From assembly GCF_039645985.1 (NCBI RefSeq), contig NZ_CP147919.1, positions 2,542,001-2,606,000 on the forward strand: a stretch of DNA of 64,000 bases. The letters are read 5' to 3'. Positions 26,268 through 34,458 of the stretch are shown here, in pieces (the first letter of the stretch is position 1; each line of letters starts with the position of its first letter). The notes below the pieces were generated by a model. It did no database searches. It had not been told where the DNA came from and saw only the letters and a list, made by a program, of their open reading frames with translations. The DNA is from Sulfurimonas sp. HSL3-7. Its GTDB lineage: Bacteria; Campylobacterota; Campylobacteria; Campylobacterales; Sulfurimonadaceae. Made by a program: the position numbers and the translations under genes.

Positions 26268-27350
26268 TCAGCAGCAACGCATCCCATCTGAACCGATAGC
26301 CCGGTACTCCAAGACGTTGTGCTTGCCGTTTATCTTGACCCGGTACATGGCGATGTCGGCATATTTTTTCAGAAAGAAGACATCTTCCGCATCTTCGGGG
26401 TAATAGCTGATACCGATGCTCGCCGATATCGAGACCGTCGTGCCGTTGTCGCGGTAGGGTTGCGAAAGCAGTGCGATGATACTGTATGAGAGCGCCTTGG
26501 CCTCGTCGGGCCTTTTTACGATGACCACGAACTCGTCGCCGCCGAGACGTGCCGCCATGTCCCCTGCAGCGGTGACCTCCTGCAGGCGCAGCGCGGCTTC
26601 GCGCAAAATGGTGTCCCCTCTTTCATGGCCGTAGGTGTCGTTGATCTTTTTAAACCCGTCGAGGTCGATGAAAAGAAGGGCGAACGGCGCTTTGCATTCG
26701 ACCAAACGTTCGAGTTCGCTTTCAAAATAGTAGCGGTTCGGCAGTCTGGTCAGGCTGTCATGTCTTGACTGGTGCTGCGTCGAGCGGAGCAGGCACTCGA
26801 GGGCATCGTTTTTGTACTTAATGCGGTTTAAGAGCGCAAGGTAATACAACGGCAGCAGTATGATTGCCATGGAGAGCGCCGCGACCGTCTGCCAGTTCGC
26901 ATGCCAGTAGCCGCTCAGGAAAAAGACGGAAGCGATAACCCCCAGCGCTACAGCGACCGAGATATAGAAGTATTTCGGACCGAAGAGCATGCCGTTGCCG
27001 ATGATGATCCAGAGGAACATCGGGCTGTAGAGGATGCCGAACTCTTCCATGTAATAAAAAAAAGCCCCCACAACGACCATATCGACGGTGATGATGACCA
27101 CTTTTCTGAGCATGAAGTTCTTTTGGGGGAAGCGCTGTATGGCGAAGAGGTGAAATAATGTCGCAAAAGTGAAACCGCCCAACAGGCTCGCAAGCAGCCC
27201 GAAATCGGCGTTGAGTCGACTGGAAAAAAAGAAGTAGCTCGCCAAAGCCGGCACCAGAAAAACGAGCCGTGCATAGGCCTGGCGTACCTCTTCTGCAACA
27301 TAGATCTCAATAACACAGTCGTGCTGTAAACTTCTCCGTTGTTCGTTCAT
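26268..27350 (-). CDS. membrane-anchored GGDEF diguanylate cyclase
   Basis: 360 aa. Five to six hydrophobic helices (about residues 27-180) form a membrane sensor region. A GGDEF domain follows, starting HDSLTRLPNRYYFESEL, with the active site ARLGGDEFVVIV and metal-binding FIDLDGFKKIND. The site is intact, so it should make cyclic di-GMP. The inhibitory RxxD before GGDEF is not evident. No ribosome-binding site precedes the ATG; instead an extended -10 box sits 6 nt before it, so the mRNA may be leaderless. Confidence 0.88.
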   Translation of the reverse strand: MNEQRRSLQHDCVIEIYVAEEVRQAYARLVFLVPALASYFFFSSRLNADFGLLASLLGGFTFATLFHLFAIQRFPQKNFMLRKVVIITVDMVVVGAFFYYMEEFGILYSPMFLWIIIGNGMLFGPKYFYISVAVALGVIASVFFLSGYWHANWQTVAALSMAIILLPLYYLALLNRIKYKNDALECLLRSTQHQSRHDSLTRLPNRYYFESELERLVECKAPFALLFIDLDGFKKINDTYGHERGDTILREAALRLQEVTAAGDMAARLGGDEFVVIVKRPDEAKALSYSIIALLSQPYRDNGTTVSISASIGISYYPEDAEDVFFLKKYADIAMYRVKINGKHNVLEYRAIGSDGMRCC

Positions 27351-27356
27351 GCATTA

Positions 27357-27362
27357 ATTATA
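27357..27362 (-). promoter_or_regulatory. extended -10 promoter, TGCTATAAT, for a leaderless GGDEF mRNA
   Basis: On the minus strand the order is TGC-TATAAT, six bases, then ATG. Normal initiation 6-7 nt after a -10 box would place the first base of the transcript on the A of the start codon. Confidence 0.55.
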
Positions 27363-27518
27363 GCACCATACAACTGATTTAATTGGATTATAACAGCGAA
27401 CAACTTTATACTGAGAGGAACAAGGTCGGCTGCCGCAAGGGGTAGAAGGCATCATCCCGCGCCTCCCCTTTTATCTGTTTGAAACCCTGTTGACGATGGA
27501 TTCTAACAGTACATCCCA

Positions 27519-28016
27519 CTATCTTTTGTCACCATGGAACACTTCATTGTGTCCTTCGTAATAGGTGGCGCCACGGGGAATGCCGGGCCAGTTAAAATAA
27601 ACACGCATAGCAGCTTCGTTCGTATACTCACTTGAATATGCCCACCATCCTTCAAGCCTGTCCCCTATTTCCGTGAAACTGGCATTTAGCTGCGCATCGT
27701 CAAAATAAAAGAAATTGACGTTGCTCCCTTCGAGTATGATCGATTCGACAGTGAATTCTATCTGGCCGTATATGTTGTCGTACATCTTGTCGGGCGCTTT
27801 GGTATATGTAAATGTACCGCTGACGGTGAAGTTGCGCCCATCGATTGTGTTCGGGAAATTTATCAATGTAAAATGGCCGTCCGAATCGAGTTCTATGTAG
27901 TTTTCACTTGATTCATATACACCGATAGGGAGTGACGATCCCCCACCCTCATCACCACATCCGAGCAGTACAAGTGTAACAGCAAGCATAGAGAAGAACC
28001 ATTTCAGTTTTTTCAT
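27519..28016 (-). CDS. lipoprotein of unknown function, 165 aa
   Basis: The lipoprotein signal MKKLKWFFSMLAVTLVLLGC puts the lipid Cys at residue 20, followed by a Gly/Ser linker. The rest (LPIGVYESSENYIELDSDGHFTLI and similar) is beta-rich with many aromatic residues and resembles a small lipocalin-like or META-like barrel, but no family is certain. AAAGGAG precedes the ATG. Faces away from a second lipoprotein gene to the right. Confidence 0.75.
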   Translation of the reverse strand: MKKLKWFFSMLAVTLVLLGCGDEGGGSSLPIGVYESSENYIELDSDGHFTLINFPNTIDGRNFTVSGTFTYTKAPDKMYDNIYGQIEFTVESIILEGSNVNFFYFDDAQLNASFTEIGDRLEGWWAYSSEYTNEAAMRVYFNWPGIPRGATYYEGHNEVFHGDKR

Positions 28017-28429
28017 TTAGACTCCTTTTATTTATTTATAATGCAAAATAACTTTTCACATCATTAAACACCTCTGTTTTCTGATTGTTTTCATCTGAGC
28101 GGATGCAGTGTAAAAACGATGGATTATCAAACTTGTACAGGATTGCATCAACAGGGTTTCCGGTGCGGCAGACCGTGTTCCCCCTGCGCAAAGCGGCGCG
28201 ATCGTTTCCGGCTGCCGAAACTATTATTATCTGTTTTTAATCATTTTATTATCATAATTAAAGTGTGTTACAGCTGTTTACTATTTGTTTCTATTAGCTC
28301 GACAGAAGCCGGCGTATTTGCCATTCTGAACGAAAAGCTCTGCAGTTTTCAGGATGGCCGGGTTGATCGTATTTATGTTCCAACTGCATGGAAATCAAGA
28401 ATGATCTGTGATCATGAAGGAGTGACAAC
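28017..28429. other. 413-nt intergenic region between divergent lipoprotein genes
   Basis: No convincing gene. An open frame at 28119-28433 on the plus strand has no ribosome-binding site and an unstructured Cys/Arg-rich composition. The region is AT-rich near both gene starts, as expected for divergent promoters, and has a GC-rich centre around 28150-28220 with no clear hairpin. Confidence 0.5.
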
Positions 28430-30544
28430 ATGAAGTTATCAAAGCTTTTCTTGCCCATTTTAGTGTTAGGGCTGTTTTTCACCGGCTGCAGCGGGGGCGG
28501 GGGCGGAGACTCCGATACTGCGTCAACAGATTTGGCCCAATATGTCGGCGAATATGAAGGAACCTTCAGCGGCGACGATTCAGGGACCTGGAGTGGCACG
28601 ATCAACAGTAACGGTACATTTAGCGGTATTATTAATTCCAACACCATTGGTACCTATACGCTTAGCGGGACTATAGACGGCACCGGTGAAATCAATGCGA
28701 TAGTCGGAGAAGCCGGCAACGGCTCTTATTTCAGAGGCACCGTCGATGCGTCAGGAAATATCAGCGGCGAATGGTTTGACCCTTATCAGGACAACCACGG
28801 TACTTTTACAGGGCATAAAACAGGCGATACAACGGCACCTGAACAGGTGAGCAATCTCACTGCAAACGCCGTCACGAGTACGCAAATCGATATCAACTGG
28901 TCTGAGGCATCTGATAACGTTGGCGTCACAGCCTATAAAATATACCGTGATGGCACTTATCTAAAGCAAGTCAGCAGTAATTACGCTTCTGATGTCGGGT
29001 TATCGGAAAGTACACAATACTGCTATGAAGTGACAGCACTAGATGCCGCAGGCAATGAATCGGCAAAGAGTTCATCAGTATGTGCGACTACAAATCCTGC
29101 AGAACAGACCGTACCCAGCGCGCCGAGCAGCCTAACCGCCAATACGGACGGAAGCCCGCAGATCATTCTGAATTGGACAGACAACGCCTCCAATGAGACA
29201 GGTTTCCGTGTTGAGCGAAGTACTTCGGAATTCAGCGGCTTTATCAAAGTGGCTGATACGGCAGCCAACGTCACAAGTTATACCGACGGTTTCGGTATCG
29301 AAGCCTCCGCAACTTATTATTACCGTGTGGTGGCCATCAATCCCGCTGGCGAATCTTCCTATTCCAATACCGCCAACGCCACTACCGCCGCGCTCCCGAC
29401 AGTCCCTTCGGCCCCAACCGGTTTGAACGCCGGTACAGATTCCAGTTCGCAGATCACTTTGAACTGGACGGATAACTCCTCGGATGAAACAGGTTTTGTC
29501 GTCGAGCGAAGTCTCTCCGAAAGTAGTGGTTTCAGCACGATTGCAACAGCGCCGGTGGGTACCACATCCTACACGGACACGTCACTCAATGCATCGACGA
29601 TGTACTATTACCGGGTCGCAGCGGTCAACGATGTGGGCATTTCGGCCTATACCAATACCGCTTCAGCAACCACCGATGCTTCCCCTACCAGCATCACGCT
29701 TGAGCTTACGTCCAATGTGAGCGGAAGCATCACATTAACCTGGACGTATACTTGGGGGATCTTCGGTTCAAGCAACGACGGGTACCAACTTGAAGAGTCC
29801 GTTACATCCTCTTCAACCGGATACACGACCATATATGATACGACATTTACAGGGGACCGCGAATCACCGAAAAGCTACACTCTCTCCCGGCAAGCTGGCA
29901 CTTATTACTACCGTGTACGTGCTATGACGCAATCGGGCTATACTTCTTACAGCAACGTTGTCACGGTAACGGTTACTCAGACCCAGATCACAAAAACATA
30001 TCTGGTGGCTGCCGACAATTTGATTATGGTTCAGAGCAATGACGCGAGCACAGCGAATACATCTTACCCGAGTGCCTACAACTCGGTAGGCTGTAACTGG
30101 TCACACGGACTCTATTTCACCGACTATCTTTGTGGTGCGAGTTTGATGTACTTCGATGTCGGTACAGATATCAGCGGGAAAACCATCCACAAGGCAACGC
30201 TGACTCTCTATCCCGTCATATTGGCCGGTGATTTTTCTGAAAGTTACAATTACAAGGTAGCCGCAATCTACGATAACTGGTTTGCAAATGTAACATGGAA
30301 CACGCAGCCAAACTATTACGCTTCCGGCACAAAGACCTTCCCGCGACCGATATCAACCCTGCCGGTAGAGGTCGATGTCACCCAGATAGTACAGAATTGG
30401 GCGAGTAACTATTTTTCCAACTATGGGTTCTACCTCATGCCAGAGAATTTCTTAGACCCGGGCTATACGTCATTAAGAGCAACAGATTTCTATAATAAGG
30501 AGGAGGGAGCCGACCTGCCGAAACTTGAAATCACCTACGAATAG
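28430..30544 (+). CDS. surface lipoprotein with fibronectin type III repeats and a DNRLRE-type C-terminal domain
   Basis: 704 aa. Lipobox FFTGC at residue 20. Residues about 30-135 are a Gly/Thr-rich beta domain with repeated GTWSGTINSNGTFSG-like turns. Three clear FN3 domains follow, with hallmark VPSAPSSLTAN and YYYRVVAIN segments; a fourth, more diverged one begins near SITLELTSNVSG. The last 180 residues (LVAADNLIMVQSNDAST to LPKLEITYE) resemble the DNRLRE beta-sandwich found at the ends of secreted cell-surface proteins. An adhesion or polysaccharide-binding role is plausible. AAGGAG lies 8 nt before the ATG. A hairpin follows the stop. Confidence 0.8.
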   Translation: MKLSKLFLPILVLGLFFTGCSGGGGGDSDTASTDLAQYVGEYEGTFSGDDSGTWSGTINSNGTFSGIINSNTIGTYTLSGTIDGTGEINAIVGEAGNGSYFRGTVDASGNISGEWFDPYQDNHGTFTGHKTGDTTAPEQVSNLTANAVTSTQIDINWSEASDNVGVTAYKIYRDGTYLKQVSSNYASDVGLSESTQYCYEVTALDAAGNESAKSSSVCATTNPAEQTVPSAPSSLTANTDGSPQIILNWTDNASNETGFRVERSTSEFSGFIKVADTAANVTSYTDGFGIEASATYYYRVVAINPAGESSYSNTANATTAALPTVPSAPTGLNAGTDSSSQITLNWTDNSSDETGFVVERSLSESSGFSTIATAPVGTTSYTDTSLNASTMYYYRVAAVNDVGISAYTNTASATTDASPTSITLELTSNVSGSITLTWTYTWGIFGSSNDGYQLEESVTSSSTGYTTIYDTTFTGDRESPKSYTLSRQAGTYYYRVRAMTQSGYTSYSNVVTVTVTQTQITKTYLVAADNLIMVQSNDASTANTSYPSAYNSVGCNWSHGLYFTDYLCGASLMYFDVGTDISGKTIHKATLTLYPVILAGDFSESYNYKVAAIYDNWFANVTWNTQPNYYASGTKTFPRPISTLPVEVDVTQIVQNWASNYFSNYGFYLMPENFLDPGYTSLRATDFYNKEEGADLPKLEITYE

Positions 30545-30555
30545 GCAGAAGTTCG

Positions 30556-30574
30556 ACCGGGTGGTATACCCGGT
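30556..30574 (+). terminator. hairpin after the FN3 lipoprotein gene
   Basis: Perfect 7-bp stem ACCGGGT / ACCCGGT with a 5-nt loop, 12 nt after the stop codon. The following sequence, TAAATACTC, is not a clean T-tract, so termination is likely but not certain. Confidence 0.5.
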
Positions 30575-30730
30575 TAAATACTCTGCTTTATCATAGGGAC
30601 GTTTACTGGAAGCAAACGGTGGACCCGAAGTGATGCAAATGCCCCAATGACGTTCAGGTGAACGCACTTGCGAAAACAACGTTACGCCAATACGGATTTT
30701 CTTTGGCTTTATGAAACAACGTACAGTAGG

Positions 30731-30872
30731 CAGATCAAAGCCGGTATGACAAATAATGCATCTGTTGAATACTTGGAGAATCGTTTTAACAATTGTAAGA
30801 ATCAAATGTGTGGGAAAAATTATTGAAAGAGTGGTGCGCCCGGAGCGATTCGAACGCCCGACCGCTGGTACC
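30731..30872. repeat. left copy of a 142-bp duplication containing a tRNA-Arg 3' half
   Basis: Matches 32017-32158 base for base in length, with about 90% identity. The last 41 bases (30832-30872) are identical to the 3' part of the intact tRNA-Arg, from CCA through the T-arm into the anticodon arm, and then identity stops abruptly. The rest of the repeat is sequence downstream of the tRNA. This is the usual footprint of integration at the 3' half of a tRNA gene, although no integrase gene is present between the copies. Confidence 0.85.
30832..30872 (-). pseudogene. tRNA-Arg 3' fragment
   Basis: Contains CCA, the acceptor 3' strand, the complete T-arm (GTTCGAATC) and the variable loop of the tRNA at 32118-32194, but not the anticodon or the D-arm. 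It cannot give a functional tRNA. Confidence 0.85.
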
Positions 30873-30942
30873 ATTACTCATAAAAAGTGGTGATAAAATA
30901 GAATTGACTCACTCTTCGTTTCTATTATTGACCAACCTGTAT

Positions 30943-31779
30943 CTATTCACAACTATAAGTATCTAATTGGGAATATGTCGTTGTATTACCTTCAGCTGTT
31001 ATCACAGTGAATGTATCATTGCTATTGAATTCTATAGTCGTATCATTCACTTTAATGATACCTTTAGTGATATTGGTTTCTGTACTTCCGTGTTGAAGAT
31101 CTTCTATCGTCTCGTACACATAACTTCCACTTTGACAATCAACATTACCTAGTCTATCGTGAATGTCATATACTACTTGTCCATCAAGCGCTGTCACATA
31201 TCCATGATCTCCCATGTGTGTATATAAACTAGTCACAACAAAATTACTATAATCAATGCCCATTACAGACCAAACTACTTGAACACCATCTTGAGTCCCA
31301 TAATCTTCACGATAAATGGAACCATCATACGTTTTCTTAGCTTCTTCTATAATTTGTGTAGTCGTGGTGTTGTAATCTACAGTAGTTTTATAGCTATTTT
31401 CTATTTCGTCTATGAAATCATATTCAGAAGCAACAGATGTACTAGCATTAAATATTGTTCCGGTCATCTTTTTACCTGTTGCTGCTAAACAATTATCATA
31501 GACCCAATGATAATTACCATCAGAACGCTCGACGAATTCCTTATAACCACCTTCTGAACAAGATTCATTCGAGTCATATTGATTTAAAAAAATACTATCA
31601 GGTGTATTTGTCCAAATGTAAAAAATTCTTTTTAATGCGATAACGTCCTTGCTGACTTTGATTGCTGTAGTATCAATCTCTACTTCTGAATCTGATGTCG
31701 AATCTGAATCACTGCTCCCACAACCACTAAAACCTAAAATAATCGCCGTAGCAAATGCCAATGTAAATTGTAATTTCAT
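30943..31779 (-). CDS. lipoprotein of unknown function, 278 aa
   Basis: MKLQFTLAFATAIILGFSGC is a lipoprotein signal, followed by a Ser/Asp-rich linker (SSDSDSTSDSEVEID). The remaining 230 residues are rich in Thr, Asp, Asn and Tyr and are not recognised. The start at 31779 has AAGGAG 8 nt upstream; 14 further codons are open. It is AT-rich compared with the genes to the left and is the only gene between the two tRNA-Arg-derived repeats, so it was probably brought in with, or moved by, that duplication. Confidence 0.72.
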   Translation of the reverse strand: MKLQFTLAFATAIILGFSGCGSSDSDSTSDSEVEIDTTAIKVSKDVIALKRIFYIWTNTPDSIFLNQYDSNESCSEGGYKEFVERSDGNYHWVYDNCLAATGKKMTGTIFNASTSVASEYDFIDEIENSYKTTVDYNTTTTQIIEEAKKTYDGSIYREDYGTQDGVQVVWSVMGIDYSNFVVTSLYTHMGDHGYVTALDGQVVYDIHDRLGNVDCQSGSYVYETIEDLQHGSTETNITKGIIKVNDTTIEFNSNDTFTVITAEGNTTTYSQLDTYSCE

Positions 31780-32117
31780 GTACCATCTCCTTATATACAG
31801 TGGATTATAGTTAATTTTCACTAAAATCTATGCATACCAAAATCACTACTGAAAATTTGAAGATTAATCAACAAGAAAAATCGCAAGAAAATAGTTCATC
31901 TATCCATATGCCCTAGTACTGGATATGAATTAAAAATGGGGCAACAGTACCCTGTACACTGATGCTGTAAAGTAGTCGTTGATTTTCTAAAACATTATGA
32001 AGTAACTTACTTTAGCCAAATCAAGATCGGTATGACAAATAATGCATCTGTTGAATAGTTGGAGAATCGTTTTAACATTGGTAAAATCAGATTGTGTGGG
32101 AAAAATTATTGAAAGAG
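31780..32117. other. AT-rich intergenic region beside the tRNA cluster
   Basis: No gene seen. The left part holds the upstream region of the lipoprotein at 31779; the right part (from 32017) is the right-hand 142-bp repeat, including the sequence immediately downstream of tRNA-Arg. Confidence 0.5.
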
Positions 32118-32158
32118 TGGTGCGCCCGGAGCGATTCGAACGCCCGACCGCTGGTACC
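32017..32158. repeat. right copy of the 142-bp duplication (overlaps intact tRNA-Arg)
   Basis: Partner of 30731-30872. Beyond 32158 the tRNA continues here but not in the left copy. The two copies are offset by exactly 1286 bp without indels. Confidence 0.85.
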
Positions 32159-32194
32159 GCAAACCAGTGCTCTATCCAGCTGAGCTACGAGCGC
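32118..32194 (-). tRNA. tRNA-Arg (GCG)
   Basis: 77 nt with encoded CCA on the minus strand. Acceptor GCGCTCG / CGGGCGC, D-arm AGCTCAGCTGGATAGAGC with the Arg-typical A20, anticodon stem CTGGT / ACCAG around loop TTGCGGT (anticodon GCG), and T-loop GTTCGAATC. Confidence 0.9.
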
Positions 32195-32203
32195 GCACAT
32201 AAA

Positions 32204-32288
32204 TGGTGGTGAGACCAGGAGTCGAACCTGGGAACCCATAGGGAGCAGATTTACAGTCTGCCGTCGTTGGCCACTTGACTATCTCACC
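32204..32288 (-). tRNA. tRNA-Tyr (GTA)
   Basis: 85-nt class II tRNA on the minus strand. Acceptor GGTGAGA / TCTCACC, anticodon loop CTGTAAA (GTA), a long variable arm, T-loop GGTTCGACTCC, CCA encoded. 9 nt upstream of tRNA-Arg. Confidence 0.94.
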
Positions 32289-32318
32289 GTCTGTTGTGTT
32301 AAAAAGATCCGAAATCGA

Positions 32319-32395
32319 TGGTGCCGACACGAGGATTTGAACCCCGGGCCTGCTGATTACAAATCAGCTGCTCTAGCCAACTGAGCTATGTCGGC
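32319..32395 (-). tRNA. tRNA-Thr (TGT)
   Basis: 77 nt on the minus strand. Acceptor GCCGACA / TGTCGGC, anticodon stem CTGAT / ATCAG around TTTGTAA (anticodon TGT), T-loop GGTTCAAATCC, CCA encoded. First of a Thr-Tyr-Arg tRNA cluster. Confidence 0.94.
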
Positions 32396-32481
32396 ATCTG
32401 AAATCGGAGCGCAAGTATAATTTGGTTGTTGTTAAAAGTAGCTAAAACGGGAAAGGAATTTTCAAAGAGATGAAAAGCTAG

Positions 32482-33252
32482 CTATTCTTGAGTTGAACGG
32501 ATATAGCGCGAAAGATGATTTGAAATAAGTTTCACATCTTCATCGGTTAGAATCTCTTTTTTCCCCATAATGAACTTATCCAGATTCCTTGGATTGAGCA
32601 TCCAGATATCACTTTTGTACTCATTTGTCATTCTCACATACCATCCTGGAAAAACTACGGCTGGCTGCACCTCAACTTCTTTCGCGGTCAGCTCTTCGAT
32701 GAGATCTCTAAGCCATTTCGATGAGCCTTTAACCTGAATCAAAATGTCATCATTGAATCTATACCCATTTTTGATAATCGTTTGCCCATTAAAAGTAATT
32801 TCTGTTTTGCCTTTCATAGGCTTAGAATAGGTTTTTGTTTCAACCAGAAAAACACCTCTTGTTGAGACAACGACGTGATCAATATTGAAATTTTCTCCGA
32901 CGATGTCATGGAAAACTTTCATCTTCGCTTCACGATAAAAATTCAGCATCTCTGCCACAGCTTTTTCGCCGTCTCTTCCTTGGCGTAATGCTACAAGCTT
33001 TTTTCTCAAAGGGACAATCTTGTAGACACTAAATACCGCAACAATTAAAGCCATAATAGTCATTGTCCATGGAGAAGGAGGAACAGCCATATACCACTTG
33101 TACCATTCCATTATCGCCAATATAATAAAAAAAATAGGTGCTAGCAAATACGTCAAAGCTTGATCATCAATGATTTTGTTTATCTCTTCGTCTAGTGATT
33201 GTCCGGGAGTGCGTAGCAGTTTTTCTTTTAATGGTGACTTTGTATTTTTCAT
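32482..33252 (-). CDS. NERD-domain membrane protein
   Basis: 256 aa from the ATG at 33252. Two hydrophobic helices (about residues 35-85) precede a nuclease-related NERD domain: GRDGEKAVAEML, FHDIVGENFNIDHVVVSTRGVFLVETKTYS, and VQPAVVFPG. The D...ExK pattern (NIDHVV...VETKT) is that of a PD-(D/E)XK-like fold. NERD proteins are thought to process DNA, and several are linked to defence or plasmid functions; function here unknown. The frame extends 20 codons further up, but TGCTATACT sits exactly 6 nt before the ATG at 33252, indicating a leaderless start there. Confidence 0.8.
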   Translation of the reverse strand: MKNTKSPLKEKLLRTPGQSLDEEINKIIDDQALTYLLAPIFFIILAIMEWYKWYMAVPPSPWTMTIMALIVAVFSVYKIVPLRKKLVALRQGRDGEKAVAEMLNFYREAKMKVFHDIVGENFNIDHVVVSTRGVFLVETKTYSKPMKGKTEITFNGQTIIKNGYRFNDDILIQVKGSSKWLRDLIEELTAKEVEVQPAVVFPGWYVRMTNEYKSDIWMLNPRNLDKFIMGKKEILTDEDVKLISNHLSRYIRSTQE

Positions 33253-33258
33253 GGCGTG

Positions 33259-33264
33259 AGTATA
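33259..33264 (-). promoter_or_regulatory. extended -10 promoter, TGCTATACT, for a leaderless NERD-gene mRNA
   Basis: Same arrangement as at 27357: TGC, TATACT, six bases, ATG, and no ribosome-binding site. Confidence 0.5.
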
Positions 33265-33507
33265 GCAAATGAATGGTGATAGTGGTTTTTGGAGAGGACT
33301 GTTTTGATGCATTGAAAGTAGAAAAAAGTTTTGTCTATGAATTTTAACTTTTAAAAGTGACCTTTTATTATATTTTTCTATTTTTCAAACCATCTGGAAT
33401 AAATATCATCTTCCCAGAAGATTTAAGTATTACTTGTGTCGGAAATATGTTTGAAAGGGGATGATGAACATAAAATTCAATCTGAAATAACATTTCGAAC
33501 TTTCTAC

Positions 33508-34458
33508 TCAGATAGATATAAAATATTTTTCTACTGTTTTGTCCCATTTATCATTGTTCAATACCTGATCAAAAGGATTTTGAATCATTATAGGTTTATA
33601 CCCTTCTTTATTCATTTCAGATCTATTGACTAAATATAAGTAATAGTCATCCTTTTTTATTTTAGCTACTTCCATTTCATTTTTTGACCAATAAAAAGAC
33701 TCCTTCCCATCATACGATTTTACCTCGATATATTTATCCAAAAATATAGAGGTATCTGTTTGATAAGATAAAATATCATAACCAGCACTTGTATCAACTT
33801 CAGATATGATTTTTATATTCTCTTGTTTAGGATGTTCTTTTCTCTGCACCTTTTCAAACTCTAATACAAACTCTTCAGCTTCTATCCCAATTATTTTTTG
33901 CTTTTTCTGTAGATTTTCTAAATTTATTAATGAGCAATTCCTAATTTTAGACTGTTCAATAAGAGGTATCGCAACTTCAAAAAACCATTCTATAAAGTCC
34001 TTATGCAATACAAGATGATTTTCGATCAAGTCATCTCTAAAGAATACTCCTAGACTCATCAATAGGTTTCTCAATGATGAAAACTCGAGTCTTATCAAAT
34101 TATTCATAATGAAGATCAATTCAGAGTTTTGGTCATAAACAAAATTGTTATTGTTAATAAAGTTATGTAGTTCTTTATCTTGTGAAAGCCTTGAGAATAA
34201 TAATGTGGTGAAATCTTTTGCAAAATCATCTGAATCAAAAAGCTTAACTACAGACAACACACCGTTTCTTTTAATGATTCCTAGATATTCCAGTAAAACA
34301 ATTGCACCTTTAAATGAAGTGCTAAAGGAATATTCTTGTGATGAACAAGCATGACGTAAATCTTCATAACTTGCTGCTCCATTTGAAAGAAGTCCTATAA
34401 TATATAATATCTGACTTTTAGTTCCTAGTCTATCCTGATCTAGCAGTTTTTCTATCAT
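33508..34458 (-). CDS. DUF3883-like putative nuclease, last gene of the defence operon
   Basis: 316 aa. The N-terminal 70 residues (KSQILYIIGLLSNGAASYEDL) look like a winged helix. The C-terminal 100 residues match the DUF3883 / NO VEIN C-terminal type: AGYDILSYQ supplies the Asp and DKYIEVKSYDGK the ExK of a PD-(D/E)XK nuclease, followed by FYWSKNEMEVAKIKKDDYYLYLVNR. It is the best candidate for the DNA-cutting subunit. The start overlaps the helicase by 29 nt and is preceded by AAGGGA. AT-rich codon use unlike the core genes. Confidence 0.72.
   Translation of the reverse strand: MIEKLLDQDRLGTKSQILYIIGLLSNGAASYEDLRHACSSQEYSFSTSFKGAIVLLEYLGIIKRNGVLSVVKLFDSDDFAKDFTTLLFSRLSQDKELHNFINNNNFVYDQNSELIFIMNNLIRLEFSSLRNLLMSLGVFFRDDLIENHLVLHKDFIEWFFEVAIPLIEQSKIRNCSLINLENLQKKQKIIGIEAEEFVLEFEKVQRKEHPKQENIKIISEVDTSAGYDILSYQTDTSIFLDKYIEVKSYDGKESFYWSKNEMEVAKIKKDDYYLYLVNRSEMNKEGYKPIMIQNPFDQVLNNDKWDKTVEKYFISI

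Noticed and set aside
28119-28433. Open frame of 104 codons before the FN3 lipoprotein gene
   Set aside because: No ribosome-binding site, biased composition, and it overlaps the well-supported start at 28430.
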